Shown: positions 1 to 12,324 of the stretch, piece after piece
Numbering within the stretch: the first letter of the stretch is position 1
Layout: each line of letters starts with the position of its first letter
Source of the DNA: Antedon mediterranea
Taxonomy: Eukaryota; Echinodermata; Crinoidea; Comatulida; Antedonidae
Direction: 5' to 3'
NCBI RefSeq assembly: GCF_964355755.1
Contig: NC_092676.1
Coordinates: forward strand, 14,368,288 to 14,432,287
Length of the DNA stretch: 64,000 nt
Made by a program: the position numbers and the translations under genes
Notes under the pieces: generated by a model
Database searches by the model: none
What the model was told of the DNA's origin: nothing
What the model saw: the letters and a program-made list of their open reading frames with translations, nothing else

Positions 1-190
1 ATTTATACTGGGTAACCTCTTCAGTCAAAGACTGGTCTCCCAGAGGGCCCAGTTGGTGATCAGTGGCTGTGATGTACTAATACACCGGGGTAACCCCCCA
101 CTCGTCTCGAAAGATGTACTAGGTTCTTTAAAGTACACACGAGCTTGATGTGTATTTTATTATCGGGTGTAGCACATTAAAATTGAGAGG
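1..190 (-). repeat. SINE-like repeat fragment, left edge of window
   Basis: The segment ACACCGGGGTAACCCCCCAC...AAAGATGTACTAGGTTCTTTAAAGTACACACGAGC at 81-152 is closely shared with 40095-40165, which lies in a tRNA-headed SINE. By that match the SINE would run on the minus strand, with its head lying right of this block. No tRNA-like head is seen here, so it is a partial copy. Confidence 0.5.
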
Positions 191-510
191 ATAAGATGGA
201 CATCATAATTTATTATTAAGGGGGAAAACAGCAAATCCTTACTGAGGGGACACTCCTATAAAGCGGACATTAAGGGGACAGGGAACATTTAAGCTCAGTG
301 CCAATGTTCACTCAATATATTTTCCATCACAAAATAACAAAAAATACGAAATATTTATATCCATTTATCGTTATTAAATAAAAATGGATATCATGATAAT
401 TATGATACTTTGTTTGTCTTGAAAGTTTTCATTGGTGAAACGTTGCCTGCTACATTTTGAATTTCCGAGTCCAGATCAGTATTGGTATTGGTTTTCCGTG
501 ATCTATTCTA
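170..510. repeat. Dispersed repeat, inverted copy at 28620-28930
   Basis: The stretch from AATTGAGAGGATAAG through GCCAATGTTCACTCAATATA, the TGGATATCATGATAATTATG block and CCAGATCAGTATTGGTATTG is found in reverse complement at 28620-28930. No coding capacity is seen. It contains GGGGACAC...GCGGACATTAAGGGGACA, resembling the (T)AAGGGGAC-type termini of Tigger/pogo-like MITEs. Classification is uncertain. Confidence 0.6.
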
Positions 511-955
511 ACTAATGATATATCTGATAGATATCATCTAAGTGATGTTTTACATATAAGTTATAACGTTTAACTTTTCATTCTCCATACATTCAATTCT
601 TTTAATATAGTTCTTGTATAACACCATATCAAGTAGTAGTAGAAATTATTGTAGGGTTTTCTTATTATTCAGTCAATTCAGTGTTTCTATACAGAAAAGA
701 GTAGTCAGTGGCCTTAACATCAATTAATTGTATAATTTGCACCCAAGGTCAAATAGCAAGAAACTCAGGTCCAGTTACATTGGTGTTCATTGGTCAATAG
801 GAAATGAACAGCACACTTATGGGTGGTGACAAAGTTTAGTTATTGATAAGTTGTCCTTGGGAAAAACACATTAGTTGGGTTGACCATGGGCTGACAGAGT
901 TAACGACTTCGTAACGCTATCCGGGGCTCCTGCGCCTAATGAACATATAAATTAT
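511..955. other. Intron/flank sequence, nothing recognised
   Basis: AT-rich non-coding sequence. I see no ORF with a family match, no terminal repeat and no RNA gene. Confidence 0.5.
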
Positions 956-1510
956 AAATTCTCGAGTTCGATGATATTGACTGTGTAATTTTCGTGTGGC
1001 AACACTCGCGTTTGCCGATAAATAAACAAAAGTCATCTACTGGATCTTGAACTTGGGTGGAATTGTCACTCCATCGCAAGACAACGCTTCAACCGCTGCG
1101 CCACTGAACTTGCTTGAAGAAATTAATCTTCTAAACTATTTAAGCTATGCATACATAGCGCCCTCATTTGTTATTAGTCCACCCTAAATGTGATGAAACA
1201 CCGTTTGTGATTGGTCAATACTCACGGTGTAGTAACCTAGTAACTAGTACGCGCTGAACATCCGGTGATTCGGCTCCTCGAAGAGAAGTTAGAAGACGAA
1301 TTATTTTATTTATTCGGCCTACCTGATTATAATATTATTATTAATATAGGCTTATTGATGGAAATTCTTCTGTTAATTTAAACGACCTAGGCCTAAGTGA
1401 ATATTTTATTGCCAAGGAATCATTAATTAGTAATTATCTGTATATTATTCTTCGCAAGGTAAGGTGTCTAGGCAGGCTTGTTTAAATACAATACAAATAC
1501 TATAGGCCTA
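955..1510. repeat. Tandem duplication, copy 1 (pairs with 1915-2460)
   Basis: About 540 bp starting at CTCGAGTTCGATGATATTGA recurs from 1922 with few differences, an offset of about 960 bp. Each copy includes a tRNA-like block on the minus strand (1036-1108 and 1998-2070). Differences include small indels such as CAATACTCACGGTGTAGTAA versus CAATACTCACGGTAGTAA. The short block CTCGAG..CGATGATATTGACTG also occurs a third time near 1850. Confidence 0.8.
1036..1108 (-). repeat. tRNA-derived SINE head (copy in tandem duplication)
   Basis: Read on the minus strand, GTGGCGCAGCGGTTGAAGCG resembles a tRNA A box (TGGCGCAGCGG) and GTTCAAGATCC, about 50 bp on, resembles a B box. The spacing fits an RNA polymerase III internal promoter, but the cloverleaf is degraded. 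I take it as a SINE head and not a tRNA gene. The second copy is at 1998-2070. Confidence 0.5.
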
Positions 1511-1588
1511 GCCTAGGTAGCTAGCCTAGCTTCACCCAACCCAGCAGACTTGTTCTTGGCTATATAATATAACAGATATTGCCTTTTA

Positions 1589-1740
1589 TATCGGTTAAAT
1601 ATAAGATTTGACATCCCCGAGGGAATGATATTAAGTTCGAAAGAATATATATTTCCCGAAGCGCCAGCTGAGGGAAATATATATTCCCTCGAACTTAATA
1701 TCATTCCCTCGGGGATGTCAAATCTTATATTTAACCGATA
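1589..1740. repeat. Long near-perfect palindrome, 69-bp arms
   Basis: The left arm 1589-1657 and right arm 1672-1740 are reverse complements with about two mismatches around a 14-bp loop (1658-1671, GAAGCGCCAGCTGA). Arms begin TATCGGTTAAATATAAG and include ACATCCCCGAGGGAATG. A 158-residue minus-strand reading frame here (1513-1989) arises from the palindrome and matches no family. A shortened version is at 2535-2587. Confidence 0.9.
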
Positions 1741-1914
1741 AGCAGTCAATATCTGTATAATATTACATAGCCTATGTAAATACGCGAACGTGATTGGTTG
1801 AAACTGCATCACATGACTACCGCTGCGAGGATCGTAAATCGTATATATCCTCGAGAACGATGATATTGACTGTGTAATTTTCGCGTAATAATCGTGTACC
1901 CTGTCATTAATCAT

Positions 1915-2460
1915 ATAAATTCTCGAGTACGATGATATTGACTGTGTAATTTTCGTGTGCAACACTCGAGTTTGCCGATAAATAAACAAAAGTCATCTAC
2001 TCGATCTTGAATTCGGGTGGAATTGTCACTCCATCGCAAGACAACGTTTCATCCGCTGGGCCACGGAATTTGCTTGAAGAAATTAATCTTCTAAACTATT
2101 TTAGGCTATGCATACATAGCGCCCTCATTTGTTATAAGTCCACCCTAAATGTGATGAAACACCGTTTGTGATTGGTCAATACTCACGGTAGTAACCTAGT
2201 AACTAGTCCGCGCTGAACATCCGGTGATTCGGCTCCTCGAAGATCGAGAGAAGACGAATTGTTTATTCGGCCTACCTGATTATAATATTATTATTAATAG
2301 GCTTATTGATGGAAATTCTTCTGTTAATTTAAACGACCTAGGCCTAAGTGAATATTTTATTGCCAAGGAATCATTAATTAGTAATTATCTGTATATTATT
2401 CTTCGCAAGGTAAGGTGTCTAGGCAGGCTTGTTTTAAATACAATACAAATACTATAGGAG
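1915..2460. repeat. Tandem duplication, copy 2
   Basis: Second copy of the 955-1510 unit, including the tRNA-like block at 1998-2070. Both copies are followed by the AACAGATATTGCC segment and then a palindrome, so the duplicated unit includes the hairpin region. Confidence 0.8.
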
Positions 2461-2534
2461 GCCTAGCCTAGCTTCACCCAACCCAGCAGACTTGTTCTTG
2501 GCTATATAATATAACAGATATTGCCTTTTATATC

Positions 2535-2587
2535 GGTTAAATATAAGATTTGACATCCCTCGGGAATGTCAAATCTTATATTTAACC
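2535..2587. repeat. Short palindrome, 22-bp arms
   Basis: Arms 2535-2556 and 2566-2587 (GGTTAAATATAAGATTTGAC...) are perfect reverse complements around about 9 bp. It is the 1589-1740 palindrome with its central part missing, in the same relative place of the second tandem unit. Confidence 0.85.
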
Positions 2588-2689
2588 TCTAAGCAGTCAA
2601 TATCTGTATAATATAGATGCAGGTAGACGGTAATCGGTAAAATCTTGTTCAATAAATAAAGACTTTGTTCTTGCTGTTCTTGTTTGTGC

Positions 2690-2990
2690 CGAGTTTGTGT
2701 CATTTATCGTAGAATATCTTTAAAATGTCAATTGAACAAGAATTTATCAAGCAGAAAAGCAAGTATACAATGTTCGTTAGATAGAAATTTTATAAGCTTG
2801 TTTATGGCAGCTGATACCAAATAGGGGTTTTCCGTTTTGGAGTGTAAACAAAACAGGACCACTAGGCCTGATATGGCCTAGCTTGTATTAGCCTAGCATG
2901 GTTATAATAAAAGGTAGGTGGATGCGCTTTATGGAAGTCGGCAGACGGGTCGACCATCACAAAATTAATACTTGCCCTTACCAAATAAAG
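2690..2990. repeat. Dispersed repeat, inverted copy at 55500-55755 and 56274-56310
   Basis: TTGAACAAGAATTTATCAAG, CAGAAAAGCAAGTATACAAT, TACCAAATAGGGGTTTTCCG and AAACAGGACCACTAGGCCTG recur in reverse complement at 55500-55755. The 55-kb copy is interrupted by a 514-bp TIR element, so this copy shows the unoccupied site. Confidence 0.7.
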
Positions 2991-3633
2991 GTCGCTATTG
3001 GCAACCGGGCGACCGGTAATTTTCAGCCCTGATTATAAAATAGGGATGTGGCAAGAACAGAAAGTTTCAACTTGATATATCATTATATATTATTATTTTA
3101 TATATGCAATATACAATCAGCAATAATAATTATTACCGTCATGTAATAACGTTCGTTTCGTTACTATTATGATGATCAAACGCATGTGATTCTGAAATTG
3201 CGACGGCGAGAAATTCAATTTTAATTTCAATTTTATCAGTTCCTGACAGAATTAAGATTTGAAATTTGTAGTATACTTTTAATAATCAATTCCATTCTTC
3301 CATTTATAAAATCAAGCGTGTATTTTATCATAAAAATCACAAATGATAATGATGGAAGAGTACGATATGTGTGAGAACAGTATGCGTTTGTTTGTTGATA
3401 CCAAGCTAGTACTGAATAGCTATATTAGAAGAATTATAACACTCTCCTAACACCTTATTCGCTCTTGGCCTTTTATTATATTTAACAATTCATAATTTGT
3501 TCGTAATTTTTCATTGCGAGTTTATGATTTATGTTTTAATTTATGTTTTTTTTTCATATTCAGGAATAAAGATGAACAAATATATTTTTTTCGGAGTTTA
3601 TTTTATATTATCAATAATATTTTTAATTTGTAG
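2991..3633 (+). other. ARMC2 intron 3' end, nothing else recognised
   Basis: AT-rich sequence ending in the splice acceptor TTTAATTTGTAG. I see no upstream coding exon that would supply the phase-1 donor required by the exon at 3634. Confidence 0.5.
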
Positions 3634-3812
3634 AAACCGAAGAAATAGACAGGATGTGCATATTATGTGATCAGTTGTTTAGTGTTTTATCAAAGTTAAA
3701 CATGCTAGGAAGGACAGCAATAAGAAGAAGTGAAACTCTTAAAATTGTGTACAAACTAATTGACCTGGACTCAGCAGAACTTTCTTTAAAGGCCTCAAGA
3801 ATTGTTTTGGCA
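3634..3812 (+). CDS. ARMC2: ARMC2 exon (first one in window)
   Basis: The acceptor is TTTGTAG before 3634 and the donor is GTAAGT at 3813. The first two bases complete a codon from an upstream exon; the exon then reads TEEIDRMCILC... and ends in ...KASRIVLA at phase 0. The block NMLGR followed by RRSETLKIVYKLIDLDSAEL corresponds to the start of the armadillo region of ARMC2. The preceding coding exon was not found in 1-3633. The intron that follows (3813-13484, 9.7 kb) is the second largest in the window and carries most of the LINE fragments described for this interval. Confidence 0.9.
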
Positions 3813-6800
3813 GTAAGTAATTATTTCATAATGTAATATAGTCATATTTCTACCAATTTAAAATCTTACTAATAATTCCTTGAAATGTACAATTTTTTTA
3901 AGGGTGGCTTCTTTTCAAAATGAATGTTATTACTACAATAATATGATTTTTTAGAGATTCCCTGTCAATTTTACATATTTGCCAACAAAGCAGACAAGAA
4001 GAAGATACAAGATGCAAAGCACCATTTTCAATATAGTGTAAAATAACTAGAAATTGCAAAATTTGCAATTGTGTGCTATGATTATTTGTGCGGCGGATTC
4101 AGTCTTATTGAAACAAAACAAGGTGTTTACCGACCGACCGCCTTAGTGAGCTGTAGATTTATGTTGCACGCGACTAAAAATGGCTTAATAAGGCTCGAGT
4201 CTTCTAGTGGATTTTGAGACTGTTTTAATCGAGGAGTTTAAATTGAACATTCACAGTGTGAATCGCCAAATTGTGCTGTGCCTTGTATGCAAGGATTAGG
4301 ACCTTGTTGTTTGTTGCACTGGTAACCAGTGAAGATCTGCAAGCATTGCATTACAGTAGTCAAGCCTGGATCCAACAAATACATGCACAAGCTTCTCTGT
4401 GTTATTTGAGCGGCGGATTCAGTCTTATTGAAACAAAACAAGGTGTTTACCGACCGACCGACTTAGTGAGCTGTAGAGTTATGTTGCACGCGACTAAAAA
4501 TGGCTTAATGGGGCTCGAGTCTTCTAGTGGATTTTGAGACTGTTTTAATCGAGGAGTTTAAATTGAACATTCACAGTGTGAATCGCCAAATTGTGCTGTG
4601 CCTTGTATGCAAGGATTAGGACCTTGTTGTTTTTTGCACTGGTAACCAGTGAAGATCTGCAAGCATTGCATTACAGTAGTCAAGCCTGGATCCAACAAAT
4701 ATGCACAAGCTTCTGTGTGTTATTTGAGCGACGGATTCAGTCTTATTGAAACAAAACAAGGTGTTTACCAACCACCGACTTAGTGAGCTGTAGAGTTATG
4801 TTGCACGCGACTAAAAATGGCTTAATGGGGCTCGAGTCTTCTAGTGGATTTTGAGACTGTTTTAATCAAGGAGTTTAAATTGGACATTCACAGTGTGAAT
4901 AATACAGAGAAGCTTGTGCATGTATTTGTTGGATCCAGGCTTGACTACTGTAATGCAATGCTTGCATATCTTCACTGGTTACCAGTGCAACAAACAACAC
5001 AGTATAAGGTCCTAATCCTTGCATACATGGGAAAGCACAATTAAATTTGTTGATCGATACTTTTGCAGTCGGCCAATATATCTAATGACGCAGATGCAGA
5101 TCATTCCTTCATGTTATATACATGTATCTGTTGTTGAAATGTGAAATATGTCGCATCAATGTGTTGATGGAAGAGGTCCATAAATCTTCTACTGTGAGCT
5201 TCGTTCTCTGGTGTAATGTTTTGTCTTTTTTCAAGTATGTTCTCACTACTTCCAGAGCTTGGGTTCTAGGAGTTTTTGTAAATAATGAAACAACATGAAA
5301 TGAGACCATCACTTCATTCTCCATCATTGTAACCTGTTTTAAATCGTCTGCCATTTCTTTCGAGTTATTAAAATGATATTTGTTTAAACCAACCAAAGGA
5401 CTTTATCCTTTGCGATGAACTTGGAAACGTGATAGAAAACAGAATTAATGTTATCCACAATTGGTCTGAGTGGCCAGTCGGGTTTGTGAATTTTGGGTAA
5501 GCAATAAATTCTACTACTAGGCACTGATTCAGAGGCAGGGTACAGATTACATTTTTGTTTCCATGAAATCTTTTCTTCCTTTAACAATTTGTTAAGTGTC
5601 TTTGTGAGCTAATTGTCTTTATACTTCTTCATCGGATTCGAAGTTAGTTTTCTATAAACCATTTTCATTCATTAACAATAAATTCACTTTCTTTACATAA
5701 TCTTCTGTGTTCAACACTACTGTTGCACGGCCTTTGTCTGCCGGCAAAAGCATTCTTCTTTGGTTTTTTTGTACAGACCATTCCAAACAGTATGTCAACG
5801 AAACGTCACTAAAGGTATTTATACCAATTGTGTATGTCTCTTTTGGTTCAACAGTTAAAGGTAATATTTTCCCAGTTAATTATATTTGGAAACCAGATAA
5901 ATTTATTTACATGGACCAATCCCATCATGACAGACGATAACTTCAGGTTCAAAACATTATTTGACCAAGTACTTACTTCTCTACTACCGATTAACCCCGT
6001 TGGGGTCATTTATTTGTTTAAATATTTGTATACAGAATTTTATAAGCATCTGCAATTAGGTTTTTAACTACTCTGGTGGTGCTAAGCCTTTCACATTCAG
6101 CAACATAAGCATTGGCAGATAATTGGTGACCAGTTACAAATTTAGAATGCTAGGATGTTCGGTTTTAAGGGGGAGTTTCCCAAGAACCAGTGGGAATATT
6201 AAAAGAAAACAGATCACGCTTAATAACATCTTTAAAACAGAGTTTTGGACGTCCGCATGATCGGGGTGAGTCAGCCAGTTCTCCGTAGAAAATATTTTTT
6301 GGTAGATGGTAATCTTACTGCCGATTAACATTACCAGACCAGCGTAAGAGCCATTTTCTAAGCATTGTAAATATATCAGTTGTACCAGTAATTGACAACA
6401 CAGCACTATTGGGTACACGATCATGCCAAGAAACACCTAAGATAGAACGCAGACAGCGAACATGAAAACAATTTAGTCTTTTCTCTTGATGACGATACGT
6501 GGTCCAGGACGCTGAGCAATATAACAGGACACTTTAGCACACATGCAAAGTAGACTAGATGTGAGTCTTAAATTTGATGGTAAGGTTATGGTTGTTCCAT
6601 ACACGAGCATGAAGTCGTCCAAAAGTGGTTGCTGATTTTCCAATACGTGTATCAAGCTCAACATCTAGTGAGTTAGTGTCACTAATAGGTTAATTTCTTT
6701 ACAACTTCTAAGGGTTTACCTTAAATTAGAATGTTAGGTGGTTCTTCATCTGCGCCCTGAGCCAGGATTACTGTTTTAACGATGTTGATCAACATTCCAA

Positions 6801-9800
6801 AATCTGAGCAGGCCTTTGAAAAGGGGCTACACAGAAGAAACGAGGACATATTGATTGAAATAGGGGAGGAGAGGCAAATAATGAAAAGGATAGCGGAGCC
6901 TCTAGAATTAGGCAAGGAGGATTATTGAAATTGTGATCTGCGCTTGGTGGATAACCCCTTGTTATGCCCATCGCATATTTAACAGACATCGAAAACCATA
7001 ACAATTTAAATTGAAACTTAGCAAAAGTGTAATTTATATCATGCACTAACTTTCTGTGGAAAAAAATGAAATGTCTCACAGAAAGTTACGTGCGCACTCG
7101 GTTTAAAAATTTAGAATTCGAAAAATTGAATTATAAAAGTTGTATTTTTATATTTTGCGTCATAGTTCATGCCATTTAAAAAAGAGCGCATTCTACATAT
7201 CCAAATATCTTCAACACTTTAATATGTTGTTGATCAGATAATTTCCTTCCAAAATTGCTATCTGCGCATTTCATTATGATGATGTCATCATGTTAAAAAT
7301 TGGAATAAAAGGCATGTTCTGTTTTTTTCCACCTATAACTGTATGTAGTATGTATACAGATATTATACTGTTAATTATACAGTACTTAGACACAAAATAG
7401 AGGGTACACTAAAATGTTATGTTCTTCAGGTCAGAATGGCATGTTTTTCTGTGCGCAATATTCTAACGGCGGATAACCTAACTCGTCTATAGTGACGAGT
7501 TCAAATCTAGTTGCAGGTTATCCGCACTTAACCCCTTTGATATTGTCAGGTTACAAACATTTTTATTACGTCATCATATAAAAAAATTAGAATATCGTGA
7601 CTTGCTTACTTTCATCTATAGAGTCAATTTAAATCTGTCATAGCTCCTCGGAATGAAAAGTGACCCACAAACTTATATTATTATGGAAGCTATTGAATTG
7701 TAGATATGAATTCATATAAACATTTTGTTCATCTGATGTCATGATGTCATCATATGGTCAGTTCATTTTCATCTCTTGAGTGAAACTCTGAGCAAAAACT
7801 TATTTTTCAATAAAACTTTACAAAAGTGTATTTCATAATATGGAGCAACTTTTGACATGATAAAAATGGTGTGCTACGCAAAAAATTATGCGAGTACGCG
7901 TATTTGAAAATTCAAATTGTGCAAAATTAATTTCTAACGCGTTCCCCATTTTCTCCTAGATTTTAATACGATCTTTCTCAATCACTTCTCTTTCACATCA
8001 GCTACTCATGAGCTTAATTTTTTATTTTTTTTTACATTAGAATAATGTGAGTTATTTAATTTAATCTTTACAGTATATTTTAATCTGTTATAGCTCATCG
8101 GAATGAAAAGTGACCCATGTGATTAAAAATTATTACGGAAGCTGTTGAATTGCAGATATGAATTTATATAAAAATGTTGTCTATCTGATGTCATGACGTC
8201 ATCATATGGCCAGTTGAATGAAAAGTCAGATTTTCAGTTCATCGCATTTAAAATAAAGCGCATATCACTTTTACGCGCCCAAAATTCTTCAAATTTATAT
8301 TGATGTAATTATTTAGATAGTTATATTAAAAATTGGTTATTTTTATGTCAATTTGATGACGTCATTGTGTTAGTAGATGGGTTTTGTAATTCCGTCTATG
8401 CTACACTGTATACAGTGTATTCTGTAATACTGGAATATGCTGTATGATAAAAAATAGGTACAGTTCAGCTCTGTAAACATATTAAATTCATGTCATAGGA
8501 TGGCATAATTATTGTCGACGTTCATATAATTTAACGTGTGCATGTTGCATTTCCGCAGATAACCCGAACTAGTAAAAAATTATGAGTTCAAATCTCTGTA
8601 TTATTCTTCTTTCTTTCCACCCTATTTTTGTGCGTTGCGTTCTAAATTTGTCAACATTTTTGAAAAATTAAATTAATTTCTAATCAATTTTCTATTCGCT
8701 TCATATTCCATTTTCCCCATTTTTTAATATTGTCTAGGTTAATCAATTGTCTTAATTTAATTTGGATGACGTCGTCACGTCAAAAAATTTGAATAACGTG
8801 GGTCACTTATTTTCATCTTTATAGTCAATTTCAATATGTTATAGTTTATACGTACGTGCCCGTGGCCGCGTTGTTGTGCGGATAACTAACTCGTCAAAGT
8901 GATGAGTCCAAATGTAGTGTTAAGTTTGTTATTTCGGTCCAAGAAAATGTCATAATTTGTTTTATTGTCGAAATTTAAAAAAATATTATTTAATATGCAA
9001 TTAATGAAGACGTAATCAACTTTTTTTTCTCTTAATTTCCTAATAAATCATACATATAATACACTAATTCAGAAAATTAAATGAAAAATAGGATTCACCG
9101 AGCATTCTGACGATCTATTAATTTAAAAAATGATCATATTTTCACCATTTTGTTAAGTTGTCACTTATAATGAAATTGCTAAAGAAAGGTTGCAAAACAG
9201 AAATAGGAAATAAAAGAGTGCGCAACAACGTTAATTGTATTGCCATAATTATGATGAAATATGATCTGAAATTTGGTTTAATCATAATACATGCTTGTGA
9301 AGATATGATTTACAAACATAATTTCGTTAATTAGCATAGACTGCATAATTTGTTATTGCGCACCGTGAAAAGATAATCGCATTGATTCCTGGCCATAAGG
9401 AATATGCTAAAATATATAAATTGACATAGCAAAATGAAATTGATCTAAAGATAATTGTCGGATAATAATAGTTATATACTAAGAAAAGAATAAATAAATA
9501 AAGATTCTGACAAAATCAATAAGGTAATGCATGATAACATCATCTACAGTTAGAGGTCAATCTTCTGACAAAGTTATACAATCTTATGTTGACAAGAATG
9601 GAAAGAAAGAAGAATAAGATAACGGATAACCAAATAGATATGTATGAAGAAAGAAGACTGTCATGGACCTGCAAAATGGCAGATGACAAAAAGTCTATAA
9701 AAAAAGTATAATCAAAATGTTATTCTGTACATGTTATGATCATGTCATGATCATAACCAAAAAAAAAAAAGATCCTGACAACAACAAGGGGTTTCCACCA

Positions 9801-12252
9801 AGTGCGGATAATCAAATAGAGAAGTACGAAGAAAGAAGACTGTCATGGACCTGCAAAATGGCAGATGACAAAAAGTCAAGAATGAAAAGTGTTTATAAAA
9901 ATGTTATTTGTACATGAGCATTTGGAAACGAAAGGCCACCATGCTGTTTAACGCTTATACAATAACTGAAAGCAGGCCTTTTTGTCTTGTAGGTTGTTGA
10001 TTTTTCCATGATTATATTTTTTAAAGCAAGATTGGAAAGAACATATCAAAACTGTTGCTTTAGAAAAACAATTCTTATTATTATATTGAGGATAGAGGTA
10101 TAAAACGGGGAAGCAACAGAAAACGCATCTCTTTGGTTTCGGAAATTTTAATCAGTTGTATATATATAGGTACACTCCCACCAAAACCTTTAGGCCTAGA
10201 CTACGAAGTAGGAGATAAACTCAAATTAATTAATGTTTTCAAGAGTGTGCTTAAGACACATCTACTGTCGGCTGCTTTGGCAATTTGGCAATGTAAGATT
10301 TAATTTGTTTAGCTAGATACCCACATCACTGAGAACACCTGTGAGTTATGTACTGGCTGGTAACGGAAGCAGTGATGTGGATTCGATTTGGTTTTGTTTT
10401 TTATTCGGTTTTTGTCAAATTTATCAATAGCATTTAGGTTTAAGGTTAAAGCGCCTTGAGCACTTTAGTGGATATGTGCGCTGTATAAATCTTATTTACC
10501 TCCGCCAAGGAGGTATATGTAATCGGTAGCGTGTGTTTGTTTGTTTGTTAGCAGGATTACTCAAAAAGTAATCACAAGATCTTTACCAAAATGAATAGAC
10601 AGATAGATTTGTGGTCAAGGACCATTCCATTAAATTTTGGGACCATTTGGGACCACAGTCCCAATTCTGGACCACTTTTTAGTATACTTTTTCAGACCTG
10701 CTAGTGTTAAAAGATAGGACAGAATTTTTCAAAAGCCGGCGAGCAGTCTTAAAGTAAAAAGTAAACTGAAATTGCATTTTCTCGAGAACTACTTGTCCAA
10801 AAAACTTCATTTTTTAACAAGAGGCAAGAGTTATAATTTGTGATTTGTAATTTTAAAACATAATTAGATTTAATGTGCACGTTTTTTGATGCGAGTAGTT
10901 TAAAATGGACCTGAAATGGATTTTCGATTTTTTTCATTTTAGAATGATGTTTTGGGGGCTATTAGGTGTTGCTAGAAAGTATATTGTTACAAAATATAAA
11001 TTGGCCCTTTTGGGGAAAGCCCCATTTGAAAATCAAAAATATTCGCGGGTGACGTCACTTTGCGAATATATTCCTATCCCTCCAATGGACAATTTGCAGT
11101 TTTTTGGCTATAACTCTTGAAATCTATGAAATTTTTTTAGATAAAATTAGTACCGTATAAACGGTTATTCATCGAGTAAATGACGATTTAAAATCTTAAA
11201 ATCAACGGTTTTTTTCTGGCAATACCGAAGTTGGCCTGGCAACGTTGTCCGGGATACAGCTCCGTGCGCAATGATGCGTATCCATATTTTCCGTTCGTGT
11301 ATTTTGTATATCGTTCATAATTTATACTGCTAAAATGTGTTAGTTTCTTTAGTTTTTAGTTTAGCAGAATTAAATTAGTAATATGAGATGATAATTTATT
11401 TGTCACGAATCAGGCAGTTCGAAAACGAATTTTATTCATATTTTACTTTGGCTTGACAATGAGCGCAGCAAGTTGTTGATATCGCTTTGGTCCTTGGGAT
11501 GCACATGAAACGGAGCCTCGCCGCATGATGTGGGTGGTGGATCGACTCCGCGCGCTGGATTGGGGGCCTAGGCCTAGTAAAGGTTTGGGAGGTAGATGCT
11601 TTCTAAATTCGGGTTTTAGAACAAACGAAGTACATTTTAGGGACCTATATTTCAACAACATTAGATATTGAATAAATTAGTATTAGTGTCAACGCTTCGC
11701 GTATCTTTCCAGGCCGTCGATCATTCACTGACTATCGGGCGGCATACACGCTCTCGATATCATCGTGTGTATATGTGACGTCGTGAATATAGAGGCTTCC
11801 GACGGCCGTTGAAATAGAATATTGCAATGGCGTGAGTAATTTTCGCTAATTTACCATGGTATCTTCAAATTTCGTTTTTACTCAAAATACTATACATTTT
11901 GTTTTTATTTGTATGGGTTTGTGTTAATTTGATACATTTAAATAACATGTGTGAATTTCTTGGAAATCGAAATTCCATTTCAGGTCCATTTTAAAAAACC
12001 TATTTCTTTTCAAATTCACTCGTTTGATTTTCGCGTTGCTGTTCTATTGCTAGTCAACTGAAGCTATTGTTAATTGAAAGGCTTGTTACATAACCATTAC
12101 ACCAAACTCGCATACACATGCTTGTAATGAAATTAGCCTAAATCACAAACAGCATTAAGACTAAAAATATATATTTTTTTTTTAACCGGAGAAACCTTAT
12201 GTAGGAGAATTTTACAGTAGGCGGAGGTATGCACTCTCGGAGTGGCTTTCTA

Positions 12253-12324
<72 letters not shown>

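Noticed and set aside
1036-1108. tRNA gene (also 1998-2070, 23555-23630, 40230-40310, 48345-48400)
   Set aside because: A and B box-like text is present, but no complete cloverleaf with acceptor stem can be drawn; contexts are repeats or SINEs.
1513-1989. 158-residue minus-strand ORF
   Set aside because: It runs through the 1589-1740 palindrome and a tandem duplication; its internal repetition (ITQSISS.SRIYxI, NIIPSGMSNLI) comes from the repeats and no family matches.
3813-3960. Read-through of the first ARMC2 exon into the intron
   Set aside because: A strong GTAAGT donor at 3813 and an in-frame stop 8 codons later; the next exon restores the family match.
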